Source: Paracoccus sp. (in: a-proteobacteria)
GTDB lineage: Bacteria; Pseudomonadota; Alphaproteobacteria; Rhodobacterales; Rhodobacteraceae
NCBI GenBank assembly: GCA_030538425.1
Contig: JAUNTZ010000004.1
Span: forward strand, 30,139-94,138
Direction of reading: 5' to 3'
DNA: 64,000 nucleotides
Part shown: in pieces, positions 27,147 to 36,616 of the stretch
Numbering within the stretch: the stretch's first letter is position 1
How the letters are laid out: every line of letters starts with the position of its first letter
Notes under the pieces: model-generated
What the model saw: the letters and a program-made list of their open reading frames with translations, nothing else
What the model was told of the DNA's origin: nothing
Database searches by the model: none
Position numbers and translations under genes: made by a program

Positions 27147-28799
27147 GTGACCGACGAGACCAGCACGCCACCCGAAGCCGAGCCCGCCACCCGCGAGGGT
27201 GCGACGCGCGAGGGCGCAACCCGAGGCAGGCTCTCGGCGCGGCGGATCGAGGCGCGGGCCGCGCAACAGCCGCGCTTCAGCCAGCCGGTGCGCCAGATCC
27301 TGCTGATGCTGATCGTGCTGGCTTTGGTCGCGGCGGGCGGCTGGTTTGCTTACGGGCGCATCTATTCGATCTTTGCCGCCAATCCGGTGCTGAACGGGAT
27401 CATCCTTGGCGTGTTCGTGCTGGGCGTTCTGGCCTGTTTCTGGCAGGTCGCGCAGCTGATCCAGTCGGTGATCTGGATCGAGCGCTTTGCCGAGGCGCGC
27501 CGCAATGCCGCGGCCTCTGGCGTTGCCGCGCAGGGGCAGGGCGATGTCGTCCCGCCGCGCCTGCTGGGGCCTCTGGCCACGCTCTTGGGCGGGCGGGGAC
27601 CGGCGGGGGGCGTGATCTCGACCGGCTCGGCGCGGTCGATCCTCGATTCGGTCGCGACCCGCATTGATGAGGCGCGCGACATCACCCGCTATCTGTCCAA
27701 CCTGCTGATTTTTCTTGGTCTTCTGGGGACGTTCTATGGCCTCGCCACGACCGTTCCGGCGGTGGTTGAGACGATCCGCGCGCTTGCCCCGCAAGAGGGG
27801 GAGACCGGGCTTGAGGTCTTTGAAAAGCTGATGTCCGGGCTTGAGGCGCAGTTGGGCGGGATGGCCACGGCCTTTTCATCCTCGCTTCTGGGGCTTGCCG
27901 GGTCGCTTGTCGTGGGCCTGCTGGAGCTGTTCGTGACCCATGGCCAGAACCGCTTTTACCGTGAGCTTGAGGAATGGATGTCGTCCTTCACCCGCATCGG
28001 CCTTGGCGGGGATGAGGGCGACAAGCTGGATCAGGCGAGCCTTGCCGCCTTCCTTGACCGCATGGCCGATCAGATGGCGGTCATGCAGGATTTCTATCTG
28101 GAACGCGACGAATTGCGCGAGGCGGAGGCTGCGGGCAATGACAGCCGCATCGCCGCGCTTGGCCATGACACCGCGCGGCTGGGTGCCTATCTGGCCGAGG
28201 ATGCGCAGACCCGCGCCGCTGACCGCGCCCGCATGACGGACGCAATGGCCCAGCTGGCCGAGGGCCAGACCCGGCTTGTCGCCCTGGCCGAAGGCGCGGG
28301 CAATGATGAGGGCGGCGCGGTGCTGCGATCCATGGATGAGGCGTTGGGCCGGCTGGTCGCCCATGCCGCGAATGAGGCCGACACCCATATGCGGCTGCGG
28401 TCCATGGACGAATCGCTGATCTATCTGGCCGCGCAGGCCGAGACCGCGCGCCCCGACGGTGATGAGGAAAGCCGCGCGCTGCTGCGCTCGATCAACGCGT
28501 CGCTTGCCGCGCTGCAAGCCCCGCCCGCAGCCTTGCAGCCTGACCCGGAAAGCCGTGATCTGCTGCGCTCGATCGACGAAGGCATCGCCGCGCTTGCCGC
28601 TCATCGCGCGGCCGAGGTTGAGGCTTATGCGCAGGCCGATGACGGGGCCGAGGCGCGGATGCGGCTGCGGTCGATCGACGTGACGCTTGGCCGTCTGGTT
28701 GAGGAAATCGCCGCCTCGCGTCAGGATATGATGGCCGAGTTGCGCGGCGATATCGCGCATCTGACGAAATCGGTGCAACGACTGGGCGGAGGCGGCTGA
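27147..28799 (+). CDS. TolQ/MotA/ExbB-like membrane protein with repeated C-terminal motif
   Basis: The start is GTG at 27147, 8 bp after AGAGGGA; a TTG at 27126 is less likely. The 550-residue protein has N-terminal membrane segments (ILLMLIVLALVAAGGWFAYG and LGVFVLGVLACFW). The conserved proton-channel region follows (LLIFLGLLGTFYGLATTVPA, then LLGLAGSLVVGLLELF). The last ~230 residues are cytoplasmic, alpha-helical and contain five spaced copies of an LRSxDxxLxxL motif. It overlaps the OmpA-domain gene by one base, so the two probably form an energised inner-membrane/peptidoglycan complex. Confidence 0.82.
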   Translation: MTDETSTPPEAEPATREGATREGATRGRLSARRIEARAAQQPRFSQPVRQILLMLIVLALVAAGGWFAYGRIYSIFAANPVLNGIILGVFVLGVLACFWQVAQLIQSVIWIERFAEARRNAAASGVAAQGQGDVVPPRLLGPLATLLGGRGPAGGVISTGSARSILDSVATRIDEARDITRYLSNLLIFLGLLGTFYGLATTVPAVVETIRALAPQEGETGLEVFEKLMSGLEAQLGGMATAFSSSLLGLAGSLVVGLLELFVTHGQNRFYRELEEWMSSFTRIGLGGDEGDKLDQASLAAFLDRMADQMAVMQDFYLERDELREAEAAGNDSRIAALGHDTARLGAYLAEDAQTRAADRARMTDAMAQLAEGQTRLVALAEGAGNDEGGAVLRSMDEALGRLVAHAANEADTHMRLRSMDESLIYLAAQAETARPDGDEESRALLRSINASLAALQAPPAALQPDPESRDLLRSIDEGIAALAAHRAAEVEAYAQADDGAEARMRLRSIDVTLGRLVEEIAASRQDMMAELRGDIAHLTKSVQRLGGGG

Positions 28800-30319
28800 T
28801 GGCGCTTCACCGCGCGCGCTCGGCCAATCGCTTCAACTCGACCATCTGGCCGGGCTTTGTCGATGCGATGACCGCGCTGCTCATGGTGCTGATGTTCGTG
28901 ATCACGATTTTCATGGTCGTGCAATCGGTGCTGCGGGAACAGGTGGACGCGCAGGAAAGTCAGCTGGATCAGCTGGGCGAACAGATTGCCGGGCTGACCT
29001 CAACCCTTGCGGTGGCCGAGGGACAGCGCGATTCGCTTGGCGCGGATCTGGCGGCTGAGCAGGCGCGGGTGCGGGCTTTGGACGATGATCTGGGGCAGGC
29101 TTTGTCGCGGATCACCGGGTTTGAGGCGCAGGTCGCGGCGCTGATCGCCGCGCGTGATGCGGTTGCGGCGCAGGCGGGTGAGGCGGAGGCCGCGCTCTCT
29201 GCCGCGCGGGATGAGATCGACGCGCAGGCCGAAGAGGCCCGGCTGGCGGCGGCGCGTCGCGAGGCGCTAGAGGCTTTGCTGGCCGAGATCCGCGCTGAAC
29301 AGGCGGAGACTGCGGAGGCGTTAGGTGAGGCGCAGGCCGGTCTGACGGAGGCCGAGGCCGCGCGTCTGGCCGATGCTGCGGCGGCCGAGGCATTGCGCGC
29401 GCGGTTGGAGGGGGCTGAGGCTGAGCTGACCGCCATGACCCTCTCGCTGGAGCAAAGCCGCCGTGAGGCTGAGGAAACCCTGACCTTGCTTGCCGCCGCT
29501 GAGGCTGCCCGCGCGGGGCTTGTCGCGGATGCCGAACAGCAACTCACGGAGGCTGAGCGGCAGGCGGGCCTTTTGGTCGCAGCGCAGGCGCAACTGGCTG
29601 ATCAGGAACAACTTTCGAGTGAGGCGCAGCGCCGCGTGGCCCTGCTGAACGAACAGGTCTCGGCGCTCAATGCGCAGCTTGGCACGCTGCAATCGGTGCT
29701 GGCCGCGACTGAGGCCGACCGCGCCGCAGACGCGCTGCAACTGGACGATCTGGGCGCGCAGCTCAACGCGGCGCTCTTGCGCGCGACCCGTGAACAAGAG
29801 GCGCGGCTGGAGCTTGAAGAGGCCGAACGGACCCGGCTTGAACAAGAGGCCGCCGATCTGGCCCGCTATCGGTCCGAATTCTTCGGCAGGCTCAGCCAGA
29901 TCCTTGAGGGGCGTGAGGGGGTGAATGTCGTGGGCGACCGCTTTGTTTTCTCCTCCGAGGTGCTGTTTGGCACCGGCGAGGCGGTGCTGTCCGATGCGGG
30001 CCGCGCGGGCATTGCGCAGGTGGCCTCGATGCTGCGCGATATCTCGGATGAGATCCCGCCAGAGATCGACTGGATCATCCGCGTCGATGGCCACACCGAT
30101 AACGTGCCTTTGTCGGGGCAGGGGCGGTTTCGCGACAATTGGGAACTCTCGCAGGCGCGCGCCCTTGCGGTGGTGCGCTATCTGGTCGAGGATCAGGGCT
30201 TTCCCGCCGAACGCCTTGCCGCGACCGGCTTTGCCGAGTTCCGGCCCGTTGCCACCGGCAACTCGCCTGAGGCGCGCGCGCAGAACCGGCGCATCGAACT
30301 CAAACTGACGGAGCGGTGA
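28799..30319 (+). CDS. MotB-like protein: membrane segment, long coiled coil, OmpA domain
   Basis: The 506-residue protein starts in the TGATG overlap with the TolQ-like gene. A single membrane segment (FVDAMTALLMVLMFVITIFMVV) is followed by about 300 residues of Ala/Glu/Gln-rich coiled coil. The C-terminal OmpA peptidoglycan-binding domain has FGTGEAVLSDAGRAGI, VDGHTDNVPLSG and QNRRIELKLTE. The pair resembles MotAB/TolQR stator units but is not in a flagellar or tol operon. A role linking cell-envelope mechanics to the proton gradient is inference. Confidence 0.85.
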   Translation: MALHRARSANRFNSTIWPGFVDAMTALLMVLMFVITIFMVVQSVLREQVDAQESQLDQLGEQIAGLTSTLAVAEGQRDSLGADLAAEQARVRALDDDLGQALSRITGFEAQVAALIAARDAVAAQAGEAEAALSAARDEIDAQAEEARLAAARREALEALLAEIRAEQAETAEALGEAQAGLTEAEAARLADAAAAEALRARLEGAEAELTAMTLSLEQSRREAEETLTLLAAAEAARAGLVADAEQQLTEAERQAGLLVAAQAQLADQEQLSSEAQRRVALLNEQVSALNAQLGTLQSVLAATEADRAADALQLDDLGAQLNAALLRATREQEARLELEEAERTRLEQEAADLARYRSEFFGRLSQILEGREGVNVVGDRFVFSSEVLFGTGEAVLSDAGRAGIAQVASMLRDISDEIPPEIDWIIRVDGHTDNVPLSGQGRFRDNWELSQARALAVVRYLVEDQGFPAERLAATGFAEFRPVATGNSPEARAQNRRIELKLTER

Positions 30320-31065
30320 TGACCGAATTTCTGGATACCCCATCAGGGCGGCGCATCGCCTACGCGCAGCAGCCGGGCGGGGGACCGGGCGTGGTTTTCC
30401 TGGGCGGTTTCAAATCCGATATGCGCGGATCGAAGGCCGAATATCTGGCTGACTGGGCCGCGCGGACGGGCAGGGCCTTTCTTCGGTTCGACTATTCCGG
30501 CCATGGCGAAAGCGCGGGCGCTTTCGAGGATGGCGCGATCGGCGACTGGGCGGCGGATGCGATGGCCGCGATCAGCGCGCTGACCCAGGGGCCGCAGATT
30601 CTGGTCGGCTCGTCCATGGGCGGCTGGATCTCGCTTTTGGTGGCGCGCGCCATGCCCGAACGGGTCGCCGCTCTGGTCGGTATCGCCGCCGCGCCGGATT
30701 TTACGAAAAACGGCTTCTGGGCAGGTTTCGACGCCGCTCAGCGCGCGGCTTTGCTGCGCGATGGTCGGGTCGAACTGCCCTCGGAATATGACGATTCGCC
30801 CTATGTCATCACAAAACGGCTGATCGAGGACGGGGCGAGTCATCTGGTGCTGGAAAGCCCGCTTGCGCTGCCCTTTCCCGTGCGGCTGCTTTACGGGACG
30901 GCGGATGCCGATGTGCCGCTTGACTGGCAATTGCGGCTGATCGAGCACGCGACTTGCGGGGATATGCGGCTGCATCTGGTCAAGGGCGCCGATCACCGTT
31001 TTTCCACGCCGGATTGTCTGGCGCTGATCGAACAGACGGTTGAGGACGCCCTTGCGCGTGCTTAG
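30319..31065 (+). CDS. Alpha/beta-hydrolase
   Basis: The ATG at 30319 overlaps the previous stop; an adjacent GTG at 30316 is the alternative. The 248-residue protein shows the nucleophile elbow VGSSMGGWIS, an oxyanion region FLGGFKSDM and a late acid/histidine pair in LYGTADADVPLDW and VKGADHRFS. It resembles the small ABHD10/serine hydrolase group found in alphaproteobacteria. The substrate is unknown. It is the third gene of an overlapping operon. Confidence 0.82.
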   Translation: MTEFLDTPSGRRIAYAQQPGGGPGVVFLGGFKSDMRGSKAEYLADWAARTGRAFLRFDYSGHGESAGAFEDGAIGDWAADAMAAISALTQGPQILVGSSMGGWISLLVARAMPERVAALVGIAAAPDFTKNGFWAGFDAAQRAALLRDGRVELPSEYDDSPYVITKRLIEDGASHLVLESPLALPFPVRLLYGTADADVPLDWQLRLIEHATCGDMRLHLVKGADHRFSTPDCLALIEQTVEDALARA

Positions 31066-32005
31066 CCTGATCGCGGCGCTTGCGCTGATCGTCGCAGCCG
31101 TGATCCTGCTGCGACCCGCGCCGCGCTTTGCGCCGCAGCCGGTGATGCTGGAACAAGACCTCGACGCGATGCTGGCCGCGCAGGAACAGGGCATCGCGCC
31201 GGAACTGGCCGCGCGGATCATCTGGGCGGGCAGGCCCGATGTGCCGACCCCCGTCGCGATTGTCTATCTGCACGGCTTTTCCGCCAGCCCCGAGGAAATC
31301 CGCCCGGTCCCCGATCAGGTCGCGCAGGCGCTTGGCGCGAACCTCTATTTCGCGCGGCTGGGCGGTCACGGGCAGGGGGCCGCCGCGATGGGTGAGGCAA
31401 GCGTGGCGGGTTGGGCGCAGGATGTCGCGCAGGCGGTGGCGATGGGCCGGGCCTTGGGGGAACGGGTGGTTGTGATCGGCACCTCGACCGGCGCGACCCT
31501 TGCCGCGCTTGCCGCCCGCGACCCGCAGATCGGTGGAGAGATCGACGCGGTGGTGATGCTGTCACCGAACTTTGCGCTGCAAAACCGCGCCGCGCCGCTG
31601 TTGACGCTTCCCCTTGCGCGGCACTGGTTGCCGCTCATCGCAGGGCGCGAGCGCTGTTTCGAGACCCGCAGCGACGATCACGCCCGGTTCTGGACGCCCT
31701 GCTACCCGACCCGCGCGCTGATCCCGATGGCTGAGCTCGTCCGCCTGTCGGCGCAAGGCGATTATGCTGAGGCGACGCAACCCCTGCTGATCCTTGCCGA
31801 TCCGCGCGACCGCGTTGTGGACCCGCAAGCCGCCCAGCCTGTCGCCGCGACATGGGGCGGGCCTGTCACCTTGACCGAGATCACCACGCCCGAGGGCGAC
31901 GACCCCGACCACCACGTCATCGCGGGCCGGATCATGTCGCCGCAGAACACCCCCGCCATTACGGCAGAAATCACCAACTGGCTGCGCGAGGTGCTGCGCC
32001 CCTGA
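31052..32005 (+). CDS. Membrane-anchored alpha/beta-hydrolase
   Basis: No in-frame ATG precedes the conserved region. The TTG at 31052 is preferred since GAGGA lies 5 bp upstream and it opens a hydrophobic anchor (LRVLSLIAALALIVAAVILL). The gene would then overlap the previous one by 14 bp. The roughly 317-residue protein shows VYLHGFSASPEEI, nucleophile motif VIGTSTGATLA and a late DPRDRVVD plus HHVIAG. It is related to monoacylglycerol lipase/carboxylesterase-like hydrolases. The substrate is unknown. Confidence 0.75.
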   Translation: MRVLSLIAALALIVAAVILLRPAPRFAPQPVMLEQDLDAMLAAQEQGIAPELAARIIWAGRPDVPTPVAIVYLHGFSASPEEIRPVPDQVAQALGANLYFARLGGHGQGAAAMGEASVAGWAQDVAQAVAMGRALGERVVVIGTSTGATLAALAARDPQIGGEIDAVVMLSPNFALQNRAAPLLTLPLARHWLPLIAGRERCFETRSDDHARFWTPCYPTRALIPMAELVRLSAQGDYAEATQPLLILADPRDRVVDPQAAQPVAATWGGPVTLTEITTPEGDDPDHHVIAGRIMSPQNTPAITAEITNWLREVLRP

Positions 32006-32039
32006 ACGCAACAAGGCGCAGCCGAAGCCACGCCCTGTT

Positions 32040-32085
32040 TTCTCTTGTGCGCAAATACTCTGGGGTCCGGGGCAGCGCCCCGGTC
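32040..32085 (+). repeat. Intergenic CAAATACTC-GGGGTCCGGGG element
   Basis: CTTGTGCGCAAATACTCTGG is followed by a GC-rich inverted repeat, GGGGC-AGC-GCCCC, at about 32070-32082. From general familiarity, similar strings occur many times in Rhodobacteraceae genomes after genes. Here it sits between the converging hydrolase and typA genes and could act as a terminator. Confidence 0.5.
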
Positions 32086-32100
32086 CTGACGCCGCCCGGC

Positions 32101-33921
32101 TCAGCCCTCGCTGCGGGCCTGGCGCTTGCGCTCATGCGGGTCGAGATAGCGCTTGCGCAGACGGATATTCTTGGGCGTGACCTCGACCAGTTCGTCGTCG
32201 TCGATGTAGGAAATCGCCTCTTCCAGCGACATGCGCACCGGGGGCGTCAGCCGCACCGCCTCATCCGTGCCCGAGGCACGCACATTGGTCAGCTTTTTGC
32301 CCTTGAGCGGGTTCACCTCAAGGTCGTTGTCGCGGCTATGTTCGCCGATGATCATGCCGACATAGACCTGTTCCTGCGCGCCGATGAACATCTTGCCGCG
32401 TTCCTCAAGATTCCACAGCGCATAGGCGACGGACACCCCGTCCTCCATCGAGATCAGCACGCCCTGGCGGCGGCCCTGAATGGCGCCCTTGTAAGGCGCC
32501 CAGTCGTGGAAGATGCGGTTCAGCACGCCATTGCCGCGCGTGTCGGTCATGAACTCACCATGATAGCCGATCAGCCCGCGCGAGGGGACATGGGCGACGA
32601 TGCGGGTCTTGCCGACGCCTGCGGGCTTCATTTCGACCAGATCGCCCTTGCGGTCGCCGGTGAGTTTCTCGATCACCGCGCCGGTATAGTCGTCGTCCAC
32701 GTCGATGATGACTTCCTCGATCGGCTCCATCCGCTGGCCGTCTTCCTCACGGAAGATCACCTTGGGGCGGCTGATCGACAGCTCAAACCCCTCGCGGCGC
32801 ATGTTCTCGATCAACACGCCCATCTGCAATTCGCCCCGGCCCGAGACCACAAAAGCCTCACCGCCCGGCGTGTCCTCGATGCGGATAGCGACGTTCGACT
32901 CGGCCTCTTTGAAGAGGCGTTCGCGGATCACGCGGGACTGCACCTTGCTGCCATCGCGGCCCGCAAGGGGGGAGTCGTTGATGCCGAAGGTCACGCTGAT
33001 CGTGGGCGGGTCGATGGGCTGGGCGGGGATCGCGTCCTCAACCTCAAGCGCGCAGATCGTGTCGGCCACGGTGGCCTTGGCCATGCCCGCAAGGCTGACG
33101 ATATCGCCCGCCTCAGCCAGATCAATCGGCTGTTGGGTCAGGCCGCGAAAGGCCAGCACCTTCGAGATACGGAACTGTTCGATCCGTTCGCCATCGCGGG
33201 ACAGAGCCTTGACGGTATCGCCCGCCTTGGCGGTGCCCGCCTCAACCCGGCCGGTCAGGATGCGGCCCAGAAACGGGTCGGCGCCAAGCGTGGTGGCCAG
33301 CATGCGGAAGGGCTCATCCCTTGCCTCAACCTGCTTGGGCGGCTGCACATGGCGCAGCACCAGATCGAACAGGGGCGACATATCCTTTTGCTCATCGCCC
33401 AGTTCTGCGACCGCCCAGCCGCCAATCCCCGAGGCATAAAGATGCGGGAAATCAAGCTGTTCATCCGTGGCGCCCAGATTGGCGAACAGGTCGAACACCT
33501 CATTCAGAGCGTTTTCAGGATCAGCGGCGGGCTTGTCCACCTTGTTCAGGATGACAATCGGGCGCAGGCCAAGGGCAAGCGCCTTCGAGGTCACGAATTT
33601 GGTCTGCGGCATCGGCCCTTCGGCGGCATCGACCAACAGGCACACGCCATCCACCATCGAGAGGATGCGTTCCACCTCACCGCCGAAATCGGCGTGGCCG
33701 GGCGTGTCCACGATATTGATGCGGGTGCCGTTCCATTCAACAGATGTGGCCTTGGCCAGAATCGTGATGCCGCGTTCGCGTTCAATGTCGTTGCTGTCCA
33801 TCACCCGTTCGGCCACGGCCTGATTCTCGCGGAACGAGCCGGACTGCCGCAGCAGCTGGTCAACCAGGGTGGTTTTGCCGTGGTCAACATGGGCAATGAT
33901 GGCGATATTGCGGATATCCAT
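32101..33921 (-). CDS. typA: Ribosome-associated GTPase TypA/BipA
   Basis: The start at 33921 ([18 protein letters not shown]) matches the usual family N-terminus; an in-frame ATG at 33936 adds five residues. The 606-residue protein has G1 [11 protein letters not shown]2/G3 ERGITI and [10 protein letters not shown]4 LNKVDKP, then EF-G-like domains. The C-terminal TypA-specific domain includes [18 protein letters not shown] and [18 protein letters not shown]. It is involved in ribosome assembly and stress or cold responses. The gene stands alone. Confidence 0.97.
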   Translation of the reverse strand: MDIRNIAIIAHVDHGKTTLVDQLLRQSGSFRENQAVAERVMDSNDIERERGITILAKATSVEWNGTRINIVDTPGHADFGGEVERILSMVDGVCLLVDAAEGPMPQTKFVTSKALALGLRPIVILNKVDKPAADPENALNEVFDLFANLGATDEQLDFPHLYASGIGGWAVAELGDEQKDMSPLFDLVLRHVQPPKQVEARDEPFRMLATTLGADPFLGRILTGRVEAGTAKAGDTVKALSRDGERIEQFRISKVLAFRGLTQQPIDLAEAGDIVSLAGMAKATVADTICALEVEDAIPAQPIDPPTISVTFGINDSPLAGRDGSKVQSRVIRERLFKEAESNVAIRIEDTPGGEAFVVSGRGELQMGVLIENMRREGFELSISRPKVIFREEDGQRMEPIEEVIIDVDDDYTGAVIEKLTGDRKGDLVEMKPAGVGKTRIVAHVPSRGLIGYHGEFMTDTRGNGVLNRIFHDWAPYKGAIQGRRQGVLISMEDGVSVAYALWNLEERGKMFIGAQEQVYVGMIIGEHSRDNDLEVNPLKGKKLTNVRASGTDEAVRLTPPVRMSLEEAISYIDDDELVEVTPKNIRLRKRYLDPHERKRQARSEG

Positions 33922-34062
33922 TAAGCGGCCTTGCATATGTCAGAAAAACTTGCGCCCCCGTAACGCAGACGGGGGCGAAAGACCAGACAAAACGCACTGC
34001 CTGTTTTTGCTGCCTGTTTATAAGGATATCGGCGCTTTTACGGTGATTTGGCTGCCCGAAGT

Positions 34063-34137
34063 TCAGGCAAAGCGCACAAGGCGCAGCACCACCAGAACGG
34101 TGACGATCACGACCGCGACCTGGATCATGCCGTCCAT
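34063..34137 (-). CDS. 24-residue single-pass membrane peptide (second of a pair)
   Basis: The ORF begins MDGMIQVAVVIVTVLVVLRL and ends in RFA, so almost the whole peptide is one hydrophobic helix with a basic C-terminal end. It lies 9 bp downstream of another 24-residue membrane peptide on the same strand. No strong Shine-Dalgarno is seen, so translation may be coupled to the first. The function is unknown. Confidence 0.5.
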   Translation of the reverse strand: MDGMIQVAVVIVTVLVVLRLVRFA

Positions 34138-34146
34138 GTGCCGCGC

Positions 34147-34221
34147 TTAGCGCAGACCAAGGATCGACAGGATGAACAGGACGACGACGATCAGGCCGAC
34201 GATGTAGATGATGGAATTCAT
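34147..34221 (-). CDS. 24-residue single-pass membrane peptide
   Basis: The ORF begins MNSIIYIVGLIVVVLFILSI and ends GLR. GGAGA lies about 8 bp upstream of the ATG, a good ribosome binding site. Similar IIYIVGLIVVV peptides are, to my recollection, present in many alphaproteobacteria as unannotated or hypothetical proteins. It would form one membrane helix with the basic end in the cytoplasm or at the interface. The role is unknown. Confidence 0.65.
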   Translation of the reverse strand: MNSIIYIVGLIVVVLFILSILGLR

Positions 34222-34308
34222 GGTGTTTTTCTCCGCTTGGATAGGCTTGTCAGGCTAACGCCGCGCAAAGCCGGGCGGTTCCGTCGCGTCTCAGAAATTC
34301 GCGCGGGC

Positions 34309-34911
34309 TCAGGCCAGATAGCGGTCTCGGCGGTGGTTGATGGCAATCACCAGATTGGCAATCAGCGCGCCCAAAGCCGACCATGCGACCGTGCGCCAGT
34401 CGATAAAGGTCAGCGCGAGGCCGAAAATCACCGCATCAAAGCCAAGCTGCACCCAGCCCGCCCGAAACCCGGTCGCGTCCTGAATATAAAGCCCGACGAT
34501 GCCCACGCCCCCAAGGCTTGCCCCATGCCGGAACAGCGATAACAGCGCGGTGCCCACAATCGCGCCCGCCAGCACCGCGCCCACCGCCGGGTGGATCGCG
34601 CCGAACTGGAGGTATTGCGGCAGAATCGCGGCCAGAACCGACAAGATACTGACCGCAATGAGGCTTTTCACCACGAAGGCGGGGCCAAAGCGCTTCCAGC
34701 CGAACCAGTAAAACGGCAGGTTGACGACGAAAAACACCGGCCCAAAGCCCCATCCCGTCGCATAGGAGATCAACAGCGCCAGCCCCGCCGTCTGGCCGGT
34801 GACAAAGCTCATATGGCTGAGCAGCAACACACCCACGGCGGCCATGAAACTGCCAAAGGCCAGAGCCTGCGCGTCATCGGTGGGGCTATGTGCGGAGACG
34901 GGTTGCTGCAT
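34309..34911 (-). CDS. YitT family membrane protein
   Basis: The ATG at 34911 (MQQPVSAHSPTDDAQ) is preferred over an upstream reading with no membrane logic. The 200-residue protein has about five to six hydrophobic segments and the family pattern TGQTAGLALLISYATGWGFG and RHGASLGGVGIVGLYIQD. YitT proteins are inner-membrane proteins of unknown function. It is read away from the M20 peptidase gene region on the same strand. Confidence 0.85.
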   Translation of the reverse strand: MQQPVSAHSPTDDAQALAFGSFMAAVGVLLLSHMSFVTGQTAGLALLISYATGWGFGPVFFVVNLPFYWFGWKRFGPAFVVKSLIAVSILSVLAAILPQYLQFGAIHPAVGAVLAGAIVGTALLSLFRHGASLGGVGIVGLYIQDATGFRAGWVQLGFDAVIFGLALTFIDWRTVAWSALGALIANLVIAINHRRDRYLA

Positions 34912-35091
34912 GGCGCAGATGTGGCAGAGGGGAAAGCCGGGCGCAAGACGCTGCGGGGGAAGGGGGTGCGGCGCGGGGTGTTGCGAAAGGGTTGCGCCTG
35001 CGCGGGCGAGCGCTTTACGCGGTTTTACACACAAGACTGGAACAGGCGCGGCCCGCCCCCGCGCAGTTCAATGCCGCGCAGGCCCATGCGT

Positions 35092-35121
35092 CTTTTGTCT
35101 ACAAATATCCCCGCCGGAGGC
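35092..35121. repeat. Intergenic TTTTGT-AAATATCCCCGCCGGAGGC element
   Basis: The core AAATATCCCCGCCGGAGGC, preceded by CGTCTTTTGTCTAC, is nearly identical to the reverse complement of 531-560 next to cobO. Both sit just beyond gene ends. It lies 30-50 bp downstream of the M20 peptidase stop. Confidence 0.6.
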
Positions 35122-35143
35122 ATCCGCCGCCCGCCTCAGGCGC

Positions 35144-36526
35144 TCAGTCTTGCAGCGCGGCAATGATGCGCGCCCAGCTTCGTGCGCCCTTGGCAAAGCT
35201 CTCGACATTGTATTTTTCGTTGGGCGAATGGATGCGGTCGTCGTCGCGGGCAAAGCCGATCAGCATGGAATCCATGCCCAGCAACTCCTTGAAATGCCCC
35301 GCAATCGGGATCGAGCCGCCCGAGCCGGTGAAGGCCGCCTCGCGCCCCCATTCCGCGCCAAGCGCCCCGCGGGCCAGTCCGAAGGCGGGGTTGGAGACAT
35401 CCATCACGCTGGCGCGGTCGGCGCCGAAGGTGCGGAACGCGATGCTGCAATCCTCTGGCACAAAGCGGCGCATGTGGTCCTTGAACGCGGCCTCAACCCG
35501 CGCGGGGTCCTGGCGCCCGGTCAGGCGGAATGAGACCTTGGCGCGGGCCTCGGCGGGCAGGACGGTCTTGAAGCCCTCACCTGTATAGCCGCCGGTGATG
35601 CCGTTGATCTCGGCGGTCGGGCGGTTCCAGACCATCTCAAGCGGCCTGCGACCCGCTTCGCCAATCGGATGGGCCAGCCCGACGCGGCCCAGATAATCGG
35701 CGGCATCAAAGCCCAATGCGTCCCAGTCGCGGGCCATGTCCGGGGGCAGATCCTCAACGCCGTCGTAAAACCCCTCAAGCGTCACCCGCCCGGTCTCATC
35801 CTTCAGCGCGGCCAAGGCGTTGCACAGGATCTGGATCGGGTTCGCGGCCAGCCCGCCGAACATGCCGGAATGAAGGTCTCGGTCGGCGCCGCGCAGGATC
35901 ACCTCAGCCGTGACCATGCCGCGCAGCTGCGTCGTGATCGCCGGGCGGCCGTCGGAATACATATCCGTGTCGCAGATCATCGCCAGATCGGCCCGCAGCA
36001 GATCGGCATTCTGGGTCAGGAACGGCACCAGCGAGGGCGAGCCGGATTCCTCTTCCCCCTCAAATAGCAGGGTGAGGTTCGAGGGCAGGCTGCCATGGAC
36101 CGCCTTCCACGCGCGGAACGCCTCGACAAAGGTCATCAGCTGGCCCTTGTCATCCGAGGCCCCGCGCCCGCGGATCACCGCGCCGCTGGCGGTGTCCTCA
36201 ATCGCGGGCTCAAAGGGCGGGTTGTCCCATAATTCCAGCGGATCGACCGGCTGCACGTCATAATGGCCGTAAAACAGCAAGCTGCGTCCGTCGCCTTTCG
36301 GGCTATGCGCCACGACCATCGGATGGCCCGGCGTGTCATGGATCGCCACCTCAAAACCAAGCCCCTTAAGTTCGTCGCGCAGCCACTCTGCAGCCCGGCG
36401 CACCTCACTATTATAGGCCGGATCGGTCGAGATCGAGGGGATGCGCAGGAACTCTTTCAGCCGCTCCAAAGCGTCGGGCAGGCCCCGGTCCAGCTCATCA
36501 AGCACTTGGTCAAGCATGTTCGTCAT
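35144..36526 (-). CDS. M20 family metallodipeptidase
   Basis: The 460-residue protein has the M20 zinc-site motifs LLFYGHYDVQPVD, RGRGASDDKGQ, LFEGEEESGSPS and a late RIHSPNEKYN. The lid/dimerisation domain contains DLHSGMFGG. It belongs to the M20C/CNDP-like group of cytosolic dipeptidases. It is divergent from hemA. Confidence 0.93.
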   Translation of the reverse strand: MTNMLDQVLDELDRGLPDALERLKEFLRIPSISTDPAYNSEVRRAAEWLRDELKGLGFEVAIHDTPGHPMVVAHSPKGDGRSLLFYGHYDVQPVDPLELWDNPPFEPAIEDTASGAVIRGRGASDDKGQLMTFVEAFRAWKAVHGSLPSNLTLLFEGEEESGSPSLVPFLTQNADLLRADLAMICDTDMYSDGRPAITTQLRGMVTAEVILRGADRDLHSGMFGGLAANPIQILCNALAALKDETGRVTLEGFYDGVEDLPPDMARDWDALGFDAADYLGRVGLAHPIGEAGRRPLEMVWNRPTAEINGITGGYTGEGFKTVLPAEARAKVSFRLTGRQDPARVEAAFKDHMRRFVPEDCSIAFRTFGADRASVMDVSNPAFGLARGALGAEWGREAAFTGSGGSIPIAGHFKELLGMDSMLIGFARDDDRIHSPNEKYNVESFAKGARSWARIIAALQD

Positions 36527-36616
36527 GGCCTTATCCCATCCTTTTCAACCTGTTGGCGGCAGCCCGCGCAGTCATTTTGTCGCAGCCGCCAGATTTTACC
36601 CTGTATCTTTGCCAAT

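Noticed and set aside
31852-33924. Long plus-strand frame opposite typA
   Set aside because: TypA is unmistakable on the minus strand; the plus frame is a GC-driven shadow.
33922-33936. Upstream ATG as start of typA
   Set aside because: The family normally begins at [15 protein letters not shown], which fits the ATG at 33921.
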